Source: Polytrichum commune
Lineage: Eukaryota; Streptophyta; Polytrichopsida; Polytrichales; Polytrichaceae
Direction of reading: 5' to 3'
Length of the DNA: 64,000 bases
Assembly: GCA_950295325.1 (NCBI GenBank)
Contig: OX485805.1
Location: 28,261,501 to 28,325,500, forward strand
Made by a program: the position numbers and the translations under genes. The notes beneath the pieces are model-generated. The model ran no database searches. It saw only the letters and a list, made by a program, of their open reading frames with translations, and was not told where the DNA came from. Shown piece by piece: positions 46,535-57,944 of this stretch (the stretch's first letter is position 1; every line of letters begins with the position of its first letter).

Positions 46535-47180
46535 TGTTTGGAGTTTGCACAGTGCCATAAACGTCGTACCCAGGAGTTTCATTTTTACCAACAGAAGTTC
46601 ACTAGGTTGTTCGGATATTATAGAACATAAGTGGCTTCGCTTGGTGAAACATGACATTCCTCAATAAATGGTTATAAGCACTAGGTGCCTGCTACTCTAC
46701 TCACCCACATCAGAATTACTTCTACGGAACGTTGGGGCCTAAACCGATTGTTATTACGTCATAAATTTTTAAGCCAACCAACATAAAGTTTGTACGCACA
46801 TGGAAGACTAAGACGTAACCGGTTGGCCGCTTTGTTTCGCCGAGGTGGCACTACACGATTGGCTCTGAGCACACAGGTTTGCAGACGATAACCTCGACAT
46901 CCCAGCCGGTTATGATCATCTAAATCGGTTATGATGACAGATGACCCACTGTTTAGGTCACCTGCACGGCTCAACAAAGCGGCCAACCGGTTACGTCCGG
47001 TAATCGTTTTATTGGAACCGGTTATCGGTGTAGAACCGGTTCTGCACCGATAACCGATTCCAATAAAACGATTACCTAATACATAGTTTACCTGGTAAGG
47101 TTAATGACCATGTTGGGTAAAAAAAAGGTCATGGAAACATGTAACTCCGAACGGTAACTCACGCTAATTAAACAAAAAAC
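46535..47180 (-). mobile_element. Old long-inverted-repeat element holding palindromic module copy 2
   Basis: The left end (AATTAGTGTTTGGAGTTTGC, GTGCCATAAACGTCGTACCC) resembles 1005-1130. The right end (ATGTAACTCCGAACGGTAACTC, ACGCTAATTAAAC) matches the terminal family of 37262-37492. Between them sits the 46814-47076 module. Borders are uncertain and no target duplication was identified. Confidence 0.5.
46814..47076 (-). mobile_element. Bipartite palindromic module, copy 2 (inverted)
   Basis: Inverted relative to 28786-29098. The foldback with CGTAACCGGTTGGCCGCTTT ends spans 46814-46995, and the GGTAATCGTTTTATTGG hairpin spans 46999-47076. It is nearly identical to copy 1 apart from a net 51-base deletion in the first foldback (182 against 233 bases). 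Here the hairpin arms read GGTTATCGGTGTAGAACC and pair almost perfectly. Confidence 0.75.
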
Positions 47181-47726
47181 AGTCACGCACTGACTCTGGT
47201 TTTTTTTTGGGGGCCCGGCCTCGACTTCACTTCACTTCACTTCACTTACTCCCTGAGGCGTCCGCGTCACATCGTGTCTTAATTAGTTACTCATCACGTT
47301 GCCTCCATTTGCAGGCTAGTAGGAACAATAATTCAGGGCCCCATTAAATGGGTTCCATCGACTCCCCTCTCCTTTCCTTGTTTGTTACTACTCACTCACT
47401 CACCCCCGTCATGATCATGTTTCTGAGAAAAGGGTTGGGGGCCTGAACCGACTCTCGAGTAATCCGAGGCTTATTACCCCCAACACCAGCAGCAGGCACC
47501 CTTTGGTTGTGTATGTTAGTTCTTAAAACTCTGTTTTCGCTGCTGCCCTCTCCCTGCCACCAAAAGGCTGCACGGTCATCACCACCGTCGTCGCTCTCAT
47601 CACGGGCCTCCAAGGGCCTTTTCCCTTCCAATAATTACACCTATGTATCTCTCCACAGTCTACGTGACCACCATATCCACATATATATATATATATACAT
47701 ACATTCACTTCATTGTTCCTCCTGTT
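47181..47726. other. Intergenic, nothing recognised
   Basis: (CACTT)n near 47228-47246 and a TATATA/CATA tract near 47679-47705. No gene called. Confidence 0.4.
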
Positions 47727-48505
47727 TCTGGAGGCGAGATGCTCCTTACTGTTACATACTAATGATGACAATAAGCTGAAGTACTCAGGGCCACTTCACA
47801 CACGAGCCAAGAGCCGTGGCCATAAAGTTGTGAGAGCCCAACAGAAAGTGTCCAAAGGCCGTCCCAACACACTTCCAAAACCATGTAATGTGGTCACGGA
47901 CCCTCAAGTGTAGTGTGAAGCCATATGTGGTCATATCTGGAGGCGAGATGCTCCTTGCTTTCCTACTTACATTGTTACCTACTAAATGATGACAATAAGC
48001 TGGAGTACTCAGGACCACTTCACACACGAGCCACGCGCCGTGGCCATGAAGTTGTGAGAGCCCAACAGAAAGTGTCCAAAGGCTGTCCCAACGCACTTCC
48101 AAAACCATGTAATGTGGTCACAGACCCTTGTGAAACCATATGTGACCGGGCCCTCAATCAAATGCTATTTGCATGAATCTCCATTCATGCGGGTCCTCGT
48201 GCATGATGAAATAGAATAAACCAACGGTTGTGAGCCTTCCGAGTGCCGTGATCTCCTGGTTTTGTGTTAGGCTTACTTCCAAAAAATTGGTTTTTAAAAA
48301 TACTTCAAGTGACCGTGAAACATGATCCATTGGATGCCAGGTAGGAATCCACGTAGGCTTTTACATCCATCTTGCATTCACACATTCTCTGTTGATCCCT
48401 GGAGCGTAGTGGGAAGCGAACTTGGACCGGCTCCACCTTTTCCACCAATGAGAGTGCTTGAAGTCTAATGGTCACGGGCTCTCAGTCCCGTGTGTGAAGT
48501 GGCCC
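47727..48505 (+). mobile_element. Tourist-like MITE whose 5' end and flank are tandemly duplicated
   Basis: The element starts at 47788 (GGGCCACTTCACACACGAG) after TCA and ends at 48505 (CGTGTGTGAAGTGGCCC) before TCA (48506-48508). A 209-base segment beginning with flank sequence TCTGGAGGCGAGATGCTCC at 47727 is repeated from 47936. So about 61 bases of left flank and 148 bases of MITE head occur twice. The second copy has a small insertion (CTTTCCTACTTACATT) and a GGACC variant of the end. Confidence 0.85.
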
Positions 48506-48509
48506 TCAG

Positions 48510-49095
48510 TGACCTCCCGAAGCTTCAAACTTACTTACATTTTAGCATCAAGCCATCTACTCGAAGATTTGGGGTACAGCGCAATCCACAACATAGGTAG
48601 GTACTTGGAAATAAAGCATGGAGTCCATACATTCGCATGAGGTAACTGGGCCCAAGGTAGATGCTGCTAAAACCATCACTTTAAGAGCTCGGTAGATCTA
48701 CTACTACTACTCCTACTGCTATTATTATCATCATATTATTTTTATATAGATGTTTCACATTAGCAACTGAAAGGGGATTCCAAAGCACTAGTGTATGTCT
48801 TATTTGAATTTTGTATGCAAAATGTATAAGAGTTCAAAGTTTTCTTAATAGATCACTTCAAACCAACACGCGGACATGATGTAAGGTGGTGTGAACAATC
48901 TTGAGGATCATATGTGTCTTTAAAATGCGAGATTATGAGATGTTGCTTTTTAGTGGGGTGTTGGCTTTACTTCTTAGATAATATGTAGGTTTGCAAGCGC
49001 CACACCTCGAAGACAAGCAAATACGGTCGTTCTCAAAAACCATGAATAGATTCACGATATTGCAATGAGATTGCACATCATGTGTTGAGCTAGAC
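48510..49095. other. Intergenic, nothing recognised
   Basis: Short (CTA)n/(ATT)n-like stretch near 48700-48740. No gene. Confidence 0.4.
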
Positions 49096-49099
49096 CTTG

Positions 49100-49185
49100 T
49101 GGGCTTTGAGGGTGATGGTCTAGTAGTACAACCCAACCTTTGGTGCCACAAGGGTCACGGGTTCAAACTTGCTCATCGACCAATG
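49100..49185 (+). repeat. Possible tRNA-derived SINE head
   Basis: TGGTCTAGTAG (about 49117) fits the pol III A box. GGTTCAAAC follows about 40 bases later (about 49159), close to the B box, with CAAGGGTCACGG before it. The surrounding bases do not fold as an intact tRNA. No second copy, poly-A tail or duplication was identified in the window, so this is only a candidate. Confidence 0.3.
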
Positions 49186-49724
49186 AAAGTTATGCATGCC
49201 CTCTTTCCTCTTTAGACCTATCTTGGAGGGCATATCGCCAACACGGAAGTCTAGTGGCCTTAAAAGCAATTGTGCGCCAACAAAAACAAAACAAACCATA
49301 AACAAACATGATCACGTCAACCTTTCCCTTGTCGCGCCAAGCCAAATTCGAGGGAATGTAACGACCTTATCACCCGATCAATGATTTGAAGATTCAACGG
49401 GATAGATCCTTTGGTACACAAGCCTTGCAAAAGCACCCTTCAAAGAAGCTCCCCCAACTAGACTTTTGGGCACACACGCATGCACGCACGCAGGGCCGAC
49501 CCCGGTGTTGTTGTTATCGTTCATGCAGCCCTTTTATGAATGAATGTCCCTCACCCTAACGTAAAAAGGCTAAGACATCGCATAAAAAGTACTAGGCTTG
49601 GCACTTGCGGCCTTTTAGTCTTTCCCGTGAAATCATCATCTATCTGGGACAAAATAGTTTTTGCCAACGCTAGTATTGTATATGATCCTTGAAGCAAGCC
49701 CCATGTATGTATCTATACCCCAAT

Positions 49725-49795
49725 ATATCCTCCTCCTCCTCCTCCACCACCACCACCATCATCATCACCATCATCACCATCATCATTATCACCCT
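49725..49795. repeat. Compound microsatellite (CCT)n(CAC)n(CAT)n
   Basis: Trinucleotide runs in succession. They give a poly-His frame on plus and a poly-Met/Val/Glu frame on minus, neither of which is a gene. Confidence 0.92.
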
Positions 49796-49799
49796 ATGA

Positions 49800-50519
49800 C
49801 TTGTTGCCCCGGCTTTACAAAGAGACAAAGGTGTCCCATGCCCATCTTTGGATAGTCTCTCCATCTAGTGTCCATGATGACGATCCTAAGCAAGATGGAC
49901 CCCTCGGTTGTTTCACCACAAGCATATGAGTCTTGGGGTAATCGACCCGCACACTACTCGACTTTGTCCCCATTTCATTGGAAAATTTTGCACACGCATC
50001 TATCGGTGTGGTAGATTCGCGGGTTTGCTTACGTGATGCGTGATGGTTTGTCGATCATCGTGGGGACAATATGTGCATGTTGTATGTTGTCGTGTGTGTG
50101 TTTTCGGAAAGAGAACACGTGACCCGGACCAAGAGAGAGAGAGAGAGAGATGTTTTGCAACCGCAACGTAATTGTATAGTTGTTGTTCAACTAGACTTGT
50201 TTGGGTTTAGGGATTGTCTCATCCCAAGATGCACACCGTTGGCACACCTCCTCAATTAAGGACAGGCCCTAGGGAATGGTGTAAGTTATTAGATTAGATG
50301 GCATGAGCATCGAGCCCAATGAAACCCCGTCTCTCCCTCATGACAAAGCACAAAGTCTTTCCCCAATGATCATGCCTGCAGACATACTAGATTATATAGA
50401 TTCCCGAGCTACAATGTTGTCTAAGGAACCACCATGGATCCTCGTAAGGTAGATGGGTGTGCCTAATTATTCGGTTACGGTCTTTAAACACACACCTAGT
50501 AGGTAGGCATAGTATACGA
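49800..50519. other. Intergenic, nothing recognised
   Basis: A GA run at about 50130-50150. Short frames only. Confidence 0.4.
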
Positions 50520-50850
50520 GTGGTGTATGGTTGGGTGTGAATCTACGAACATATATTGAAACAACATGCATTGGGAAAGAGATTGGATGCCGTGTTCAAA
50601 AGTTGTTAAACCATTCTCAACGTAACAGTCAACAAAATTGGGGGTGGGTGGTGGTGGTGGTGGGGGGACATGTATGATCATTTGTTGATAAAGGGGATCT
50701 TTAGTGTGACAATGAATAGGATATTTGTACACGCTCGGAAATTAATGAGGAAAATGGCTACATGCATGATTTGGATACGCTAATCACCCCGCACTAAATA
50801 CATGTTTCAGATCCTACCCTACGAGAAGTGGGTGCATAATGGTAAATGTT
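50520..50850 (+). repeat. Dispersed repeat family C, copy 2
   Basis: Counterpart of 35870-36190 (AGAGATTGGATGCCGTGTTC, ATTTGGATACGCTAATCACC, CTACGAGAAGTGGGTGCA), with a (GGT)n/G tract at 50641-50668. Confidence 0.6.
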
Positions 50851-50902
50851 CGTTTACCCGCATACCATAAAATTACCGAATTCCTTAGATGTGTGTCTAT
50901 GG

Positions 50903-52110
50903 GACCATGTTTCGAAGAAGAATAACCCTCCTTTGATTATGAGATTCCCCATTTTTGGGGAGCACTCAGGCTATGTACCGTGGAGTTTTTGACAAAGCAA
51001 TTATGAATGCAAAGTTTTCTTTTCTTTTTTAACACAACCTCTTTCTTTGGAAAAAAATCATCATCTAGTTGCTTAGTAATGTTATGACTGTAAATCATAT
51101 CTTCTCGCAACCCTTAGTCACATGTGTAAGAAGTAGCTCTAAACAACACACTTACATGGTGTGATAAGTTAGTGTAGTATGACTTTGTGTGTGTGTGAGA
51201 GAGGGACCATGTTTCAGACAAGAATAACTCTCCTTCAATCAAGGGATTCCATGGTTATGGAGAACACTTAGGGTGTGTACTGTGGAGTTTTTGACAAACA
51301 ATTATAAATTCATATATTCAAAATTTCAGTTTCACGCAACCTTTTTCTTATTCGGAAAAAGACCATTGTCTAGCTGCTTAGTAATGTTATGACCGTAAAT
51401 CATATCTTCTCACGGCCCTTGGTCACGTGTGTAAAAACGTCTCTAAACACTACACTTACACAATGTGTAATAAGTTAGTATAGTTTGTGTTTGTGTTTGT
51501 GTTTGTGTGTGTGTGTGGGGGGGGGGGAGGGGGAGACCATGTTTCGATCAAGAATAACCCTCCTTTAATTAAGGGATTCCATGTTAATGGGGAGCACTTA
51601 GGTTGTGTACTGTAAAGTTTTAGAATTGGAATTTAACGCAACCTCTTTCTTAATGGGAAAGAGACCATCGTGTAACTGCTTAATTAGTGATGTTATGACC
51701 ATAAACCCTATCTTTCTCACGGCCCTTGGTCCTATGTGTAAAAATGGCTCTAAGCACTACACTTACACAATGTGTAATAAATTAGTATAATATGACTTTG
51801 TGTTTTTGTTTATGTTTGTGTGTGTGTGTGTGTGTGTGTGTGGGGAGACCATGTTTCGATCAAGAATAACCCTCCTTTAATTAAGGGATTCCATGTTAAT
51901 GGGGAGCACTCAAACTGTGTACTGTAAAGTTTTAGAATTGGAGTTGAACACAACCTCTTTCTTAATGGGAAAGAGACCATCGTGTAGCTGCTTAATTAGT
52001 GATGTTATGACCGTAAACCCTATGTTTCTCACGGCATTTGGTCCCGTGGTGTAAAAGCGGCGCTAAACACTACACTTACATGGGGTGTAATAAGTTAGTG
52101 GAGTGTGACT
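50903..52110. repeat. Tandem array, four units of 302-330 bases
   Basis: GACCATGTTTCG(A) begins units at about 50903, 51205, 51535 and 51847. Each has AGAATAACCCTCCTTTAATT, GGGATTCCATGTTAATGGGG, CAACCTCTTTCTTAATGGG, TGTTATGACC and CACTACACTTACA. The joint between units carries a (TG)n/G tract that differs each time (G11 at 51517-51527; (TG)n at about 51817-51841), which accounts for the length differences. The array ends about 800 bases upstream of the HD-Zip start codon. Confidence 0.9.
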
Positions 52111-52189
52111 TTGTGTGGTGTCAACCGAGTAGTTGGGAGGGACATATAGTGGTAGTGTAGGCATGAGTAAAGTAGCAGCCTACCTACCG

Positions 52190-52730
52190 GCCAGGGACAG
52201 CCCTGTTTGGGACTAGTCAAGTCACAGCCCATCATCATAATGCTTCTGGCCTACGACCGCCGTGCCAGCCTTCCCCACCCACCCTTGTCCCCCACCCGAC
52301 CCGTCCCCCCACCCGTCCCCGCCTGAGCATGGGCATGGGTATGGGCATGCGCGATGATCCCTCCCCACTCATGGCATGGCCATGGGGACCGCCATGGCGT
52401 CATGGCAGACAAGGCCCTGACACGCAGCAGGCAGCGCCGTCAAAGCAATCATGGGAGCAGTCATGGCGGTCCCCGCCTTGCCGCGTGGCGTTGTCGGAGA
52501 CTGGGGAACATTGGCACGTGAGTCCCGCGCTGTGATTGGCCGGCCTGGGCGATTCCAAAGGCCACCTGCCACGTTGGCAGGAGCTGTCTGCCCCCCGCCC
52601 GACCGCCTGAATGATGGCTCCCAGGGACGCAATCATGGAGGCCGCATGATCGTATGGTGACCCCCTCTTTCGCCGGGTCACCCCCTCCTCCCCCCTCCTC
52701 CCCCCTGTTTAACCCCCCCGAACCCCCCCT
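52190..52730 (+). promoter_or_regulatory. GC-rich upstream region of the HD-Zip gene, with G-box and CCAAT element
   Basis: GC content and CpG density rise clearly compared with surrounding DNA, with repeated CATGGC words (52371-52410, 52451-52470). A G-box CACGTG lies at 52515-52520 inside TTGGCACGTGAG, an inverted CCAAT box GATTGG at 52534-52539, and CCACGTTGGC near 52568. G-boxes in Arabidopsis HD-Zip II promoters are targets of PIF factors in shade responses, so light regulation is a plausible inference. No TATA box is obvious. The frames on both strands here (52329-52751) are GC-rich shadows. Confidence 0.45.
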
Positions 52731-52734
52731 CTCT

Positions 52735-53061
52735 TCTCTATCACATCCCACCTCCTCGCTAACTTTCCTCTATTACATGTGACCTATCTCTCTATCTCTC
52801 TCTCCACCTCTATCTCTCTCTCTCTCCCTCACCCTCCCTACACCCACCACGCACACACCCTCGCAGCGCTCATCGCAAGAACTTGAGCAAGTATCTTCGC
52901 ATTTCGTAACTCTAGAGTTCTTCTTGCTCGCTTTCCTGCTCACTTCCTTGGTCTATGTGCTTCGCCGTTTCTGGTGTGGCTTCTGCCTTCGCTGCGAAAT
53001 CAGGAGATCAGGTTGGGAGTTGTGTCATAGGTTAGAGGACGGACAGGCAGGAAGGGAAGCG
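52735..53061 (+). promoter_or_regulatory. Pyrimidine-rich presumed 5' leader of the HD-Zip gene
   Basis: TCTCTATCTCTCTCTCC-type sequence (52783-52830) is typical of plant core promoters and leaders. The start of transcription cannot be placed. The reading frame of the gene stays open upstream to at least 52924 without an ATG, so a leader intron or an additional upstream exon cannot be excluded. Confidence 0.45.
52955..53035 (+). CDS. Possible upstream ORF, 26 codons
   Basis: ATG at 52955, stop TAG at 53033-53035, out of frame with the HD-Zip coding region and ending 27 bases before its first ATG. If the transcript starts upstream of 52955, it could reduce translation of the main frame. Conservation is unknown and the peptide matches nothing I recognise, so it is reported only as a candidate regulatory feature. 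Confidence 0.3.
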   Translation: MCFAVSGVASAFAAKSGDQVGSCVIG

Positions 53062-54184
53062 ATGATGATAGCTGAGGAAGGGAAAGAGAGACTACGGGAA
53101 GATATGCAGCGGATGAGAGCCATGGCGAACTCGGGCGCTAGCCTGGGCTTGGGTGTGGAGTTAGGGATGATGGTGCAAAGAGGAGGCGGAGGGGAGGAGC
53201 CACGGCCATGTCCGGTGCAGCTCGACCTGTTGCCGTTGAGGCCGTTGTCGCACTCGACCTCGAGTTCCCAAGTTCCTTCCTCCTCTAACAATCACTTCAC
53301 GTGGCAACCGTTGATGGCATCAAGAACAAACTCCGGGAGTGCAAATGGCGATTGCGAGGTGGAGACGTACACTTCGGGTGGCCGTGGAGCCTCCCCAAGA
53401 GGCATTGATGTGAACCAGATACCTTCCACCACTGATTGTGATGAGGCTGTTGTGTCGTCGCCTAGCAGCATAGGTATGAAGAGGGAGAGAGCGAAAATTC
53501 ATGAGTTCGACCTGGAGAGGACATGTGATCTGAGCTCACGTGGAGGCAGTGATGAGGAAGATGGCGGCACTACTCGCAAGAAGCTTCGGTTGTCTAAAGA
53601 GCAGTCCGCTTTGCTTGAGGAGAGCTTCAAGGAACATAGCACTCTAAACCCAAAGCAGAAGAACGCTCTTGCTAAGCAGTTGAACTTGAGGCCTCGCCAA
53701 GTAGAAGTATGGTTCCAGAACAGAAGAGCAAGGTCAGTATTCGGTACCGAAAACCGAGAAGTTCTGCCTTATTTGCTCGCTCATTTGTCACTGTTTGCAT
53801 CTTGATGATGTTGCTCAACCACATGATGGTGCCCGTTAATGATGATGGTGATGTTGCGAGAGAAATGAACTGTACTGACGTTACATTTGTGTGTGTTGCT
53901 ACAGAACAAAGCTGAAACAAACGGAAGTGGACTGTGAGTTATTAAAGCGGTGTTGCGAAACTTTAACCGAAGAAAATAGGAGATTACAGAAGGAGCTTCA
54001 AGAACTCAGGGCTATTAAAGTTCCCCCTCCTTGCGTGATCGGACGTGACTTCTATATGCCTGTACCGGCCGCGACTCTGACGATGTGTCCGTCATGTGAG
54101 AGAGTAGCGACCGTGGACAACAGGTCATTGACGTTCGCGAGGCCAGGGTTTTCACACTTCTCTCAATCCTCGGCAGCTTGCTAG
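53062..54184 (+). CDS. Class II homeodomain-leucine zipper (HD-Zip II) transcription factor
   Basis: Nuclear DNA-binding protein. HD-Zip II factors bind CAAT(C/G)ATTG-type palindromes as dimers and mostly repress, in shade, auxin and organ-polarity pathways. Exons are 53062-53732 and 53905-54184 (316 residues). Landmarks: leucine-rich N-terminal segment (LGLGVEL 28-34, [10 protein letters not shown] 53-62); DVNQIP at 116-121, resembling the DLNxxP repression motif; homeodomain about 170-227 with [18 protein letters not shown] and recognition helix [12 protein letters not shown] (213-224); leucine zipper heptads at L237, L244, L251, L258; and CPSCE at 285-289, the redox-sensing motif diagnostic of class II. 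The protein stops at 54182-54184. Start choice: 53062 is the first in-frame ATG. ATG 53122 (residue 21, GCCATGGCG) has better context and would give 296 residues, and residues 36-37 (MMVQ) resemble the start of some relatives. The frame is intact throughout. Which HD-Zip II subgroup it belongs to cannot be decided here. Confidence 0.95.
53733..53904 (+). other. HD-Zip gene intron, 172 bases
   Basis: Donor AAG|GTCAGT after 53732 and acceptor TTGCTACAG| before 53905. Phase 2: the split codon AG|A encodes Arg224, giving the conserved [16 protein letters not shown] sequence across the joint. An intron at this point of homeodomain helix 3 is known in HD-Zip II genes. Reading through it would add an unrelated tail ending at 53805. 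Confidence 0.93.
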
Positions 54185-55600
54185 TTAGCTAGCTAGGCCT
54201 GCTGCGGGCATCTTTGTAGATTAGTTTTTCCCGGTTGGACCTCCCTCAATGAGGTCTTTCTTGCGGCTGTACCAATATCATCAACGTAGGTTTAGTTTAG
54301 GTAGATACTGATGCGCGAAATAGACACACATGGCTCTGTCAGCGCAAACTACCACTGTCGCCTGTACAGATGCTTGCTTCACGCGGTAGCCAGGACTTCG
54401 ATATTGTGTCTCGTGTCACTGTGGGGCTTAGGGTGCCCCTTCTTGATGGTGGCACACTCGTTGAGGCATGCGATTCATTGTAGCTAGATTAGTTAGCCTA
54501 TGTGAGTGTCTGTGACATCTCATCACATTTTTGAAAACACTGCTACTGAAGCACGACTTCCAGTGGGAGAAGAGTTCCTCCATTTATAAACACCATTCTC
54601 TACATCTACAAGCGGGCCTCCTTGATCATGAGTATTACCTTGTTGCATGTCTCGAGTGCTCTGCATGCCCAGGTTATGTGTTTCGAGCTGACGCACTTCA
54701 GTTTTCGCACTGCACTCGGTGAGGCATCCGCATCTCGTTTACAGGTTCTATCATATCCACCTCTAGGTGCATGTTACGGTCCAGTCCGCATGAGAGTGGT
54801 TCGTCCTCCACTCTCATTACTGTGCTTGTTACATTGTTTGCACTTGTGTAATGTTACACAGGGATTGCGCAGGTAGCGTAGTGATTGTTTCGGCCAGTGA
54901 TGTTGTGTTTGCTATGTAACTTGGATCCGTTATCCTATTGAGCGACTTGCTGTCACTCCTAAGCTTGTGGTGCAGTCTTCTTGTCGCATGGTCTTCTCGC
55001 CCCGATAACAGAGGCTTCGACAGTACTATCGTCGTTCAGGTTGGGTCGTCGACGGCCCTCTGGTTTTGAATTCCTTAAAAGACACTAGCAACAAATCCTT
55101 TGAGATCGACGATGGTGTACTTCATTTGATGCTATCTACTCTGCTGTTCCCTGTAATCGTGTGAAGTGAGATCTATTAAACGGCCGCAAGTGATCTATCA
55201 AATCCCCTCTTTCTAGCATCAGATCTCACCTGGACCGCAATTCTTGATGCTTAGTAAGGTGACGTCAATGTATAACATAGGGTTCTGTTACAAGGATCAA
55301 AGACATGAGAAAGCGAGCATCCAGTTTGGCGATGACATGCATAGCGAAGACAATCTCAATGTGTTGGTTTGATGCAATTGACTTTGAGTAGACCTTAGTG
55401 TTTGATACCTGATTAATCTCATATAAACAATGAAGAATATCCGCTGCTACATTCTGTGTATTTATTTGTGACGAAAGCCTCTTGACTGATTCAGTTCTCC
55501 ATTCTTTGGTATGCATGGAAAGTTGGAACACAGGTCCTTGATTGCATCCAGACATACATGTATCACGCGTAAATGAGCCATGATGGGGCATCTAAAGCCT
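54185..55600 (+). other. 3' flank of the HD-Zip gene, presumed to include the 3' UTR
   Basis: Unlike most of the window, this stretch shows no recognised repeat family. No canonical AATAAA was seen by eye in the first kilobase, so the transcript end cannot be placed. The plus frames at 54531-54876 and the minus frame at 55265-55591 have no recognisable domain. Confidence 0.4.
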
Positions 55601-56127
55601 TCAGACAGCCTTGTTAAAAAAGGGGTATATTTGAGGGAGCTTTAGAGATTCTTTTAAATTATACTACTCTGTGCACTACAAATTTCATTTGTGAGAGCCG
55701 AATTCGCAGTAGTAAAAATTGGCCATCTTCAGGTTTACGAGAAGTTGTTTTCATGTTACCATGACTTATTAGTACTCCTGCAAGCTGCTGTGCTCCATGT
55801 TGCCAATACTTGTCGTGTCAGAAGACAGTCAGCTTCCAGATATCACAACCCAACAATTATTTTCTTGAAATTAATGATGTTACGTGGTCCAGCGGTTGGG
55901 TCGGGTCGGGTTGCATAATGAGTGTAACTTTTAAAGACTCCCCCTAGGTTGGAGACGAAGAGGATTTGTGAGGTGGGCCAGAGAGGGAGTGTCCTAGCTG
56001 CAGTACTCCTTGGATCACAGCAGGTACAAAGTAAACTTGCAAGAAGATTGAAGGATATTTGAGACTTGGCATAAATTCAAACGAGGCTCTTCTTGTCATC
56101 AGGTACACAAGTATCATGAATACTCAT

Positions 56128-56225
56128 GTTGTTATTGCAGAAGTTTACCTTCAAAAAGTTTCATGTTGTTATTGCAGAAGTTTACCTTCAAAAGGTTTCA
56201 TGTTGTTATTGCAGAAGTTTAACTT
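56128..56225 (+). repeat. 37-base repeat, three copies
   Basis: GTTGTTATTGCAGAAGTTTA begins at 56128, 56165 and 56202. The unit reads like a splice acceptor (TTGTTATTGCAG) three times over. No gene was identified that would use it. Confidence 0.85.
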
Positions 56226-56229
56226 CAAA

Positions 56230-57890
56230 AGGCTGGGAGCAACCATCCAGCGTTTGGAGGTGCATCTTGTCTTTGGTGTGTTAGCCAGAGCCTCTCCTGG
56301 CTCCAACAAATACTCTGTACGAAGACATGCTAGGCCTACCAACATCATGTCTCCCTGTGGCTCCTGATAGTTCCCACGTTCAGTTTACATGTTCCCAAGA
56401 GAGAAAAAAATAAAATAAAACTTGGCACCAAATTCCGACAAGGCCGTGAACAGGAGGAAGAACTTTTTGACCCTGTATTTATTTCATTGGTCTTAACGCG
56501 GGAGGGGCGAGCTCTACAAGAAAAGGAACTGCTTGCGATTCACCCTCTACCTGACCTTTTTAAGGAAAACTCTATTATGCGGGGGATGTAACTTATTATG
56601 CAGGTGTGTGTCCACATCAAATACAGATGCAAAGGATGGAGACAAATCATGTTGGATAAGGAGACACTGGGGATAGATGGATGCATGTAGTAGCCGACCA
56701 CGGCTGAGTGGGCACACCTTTCCTTGGAAGTTAACCTAGTCGTACTCCAGATATAACAGGTCGGGGATATATATGTAGTGGTAGTAGTATTGGTAATGTA
56801 GGCGTGTATCCCTTCTTCAGAAACCCATGAACAATATTCGGCCATTTGGCTCTGTTATTTATGACCACGTCGGTGCACCGCACTCGGGAATCATGGTCAG
56901 GATGGTTAATTATAATAGTTTGTTTGTTGTTTTCTTTCCTTCTCTTCTCTTTTCTCGTGTGTGGGTATAAGTATATATCCCCTTCCATCACATGATCACA
57001 CTCATGATGATATGATATCAAGTGAGATCATGAGGGGAGTGTTGTCGTGCTCCCCAAAAGTGGGATTGGGATGCGCAAAAACCCACGTCTCTTCAACCCT
57101 AGCTATGTGGACTTTCCTGTGGGAAGCCTCAATAAAGGTTGATTAAGTTATGTGAGAGTCAACAATGCGATGCTCGAGATTGGCGCGCCACCCAATCCAG
57201 GAATCGACTCGTTCAAGAAAGTTCTCAATAAGTTAAGTAGGCTTGGGTGGACGCAGGCCCTAGTTCAAGTGATGCCCAGATTCCAGTTTGAAGTTTGCTC
57301 CCTTCAAGATACATCTATCTACTTAAGCTTACTTACTGTAGCCCACCTAAGAAGAAGTGCGCTCGACACTTTGGGAGATGATGATGAATAGGTACGATAC
57401 TACAATGGTCATGGCCGTGTGCGAAAAAAGGACAATGGTTCGTTTGTGGCCCTTTAGTCCTCTCCTCTCCTAGCCATGAAATGAAATTGATTTTAAAGTC
57501 AAGGAAGCCAAAAGACTTATGGGACCGGAAGTACATTCATCATCAAGGTGGGGTCAAAATGGTTAACTCTCTACAATGAAAAGGAGTTACATTGGTGGTT
57601 CTCTCTGTGAGATGACGACTAAGAAATCAACACGATGATCTAGTTGGTAGAAAGACTTCAGACCCACCTAATGCTACATTCTGAAATTGGGAAAAGAAAC
57701 CTCTTTCTAACAGAGTTGTAAAGGGAACGTTATATTTTTCCAACACAACAGCAGCGTGCCTCAACTACGTTTGTAAGAGCATAAGTCGCTGTGGTTACCC
57801 CAAGCAACCTTTGATGAGTAAAAGTGGCCAATGCAAATGCAAGGGAGGGGTGGATGTGTCATTACATGTGAGTCCTACGCAACCATCTTG
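56230..57890. other. Intergenic, nothing recognised
   Basis: Short frames only (for example 57152-57391 plus, 56731-57021 minus), none recognisable. No bounded repeat seen. Confidence 0.4.
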
Positions 57891-57944
57891 CGTCGGTGAG
57901 AGGAACATACAAATGTAACACTCTACATGTGATTTGGCAGATTT

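Noticed and set aside
49661-49864. Poly-His plus and poly-Met/Val/Glu minus frames
   Set aside because: Translation of a compound trinucleotide microsatellite.
52924-53061. Extension of the HD-Zip protein upstream to 52924
   Set aside because: The frame starts with TTG, not ATG, and the added 46 residues resemble no HD-Zip N-terminus. It lies in the pyrimidine-rich leader.
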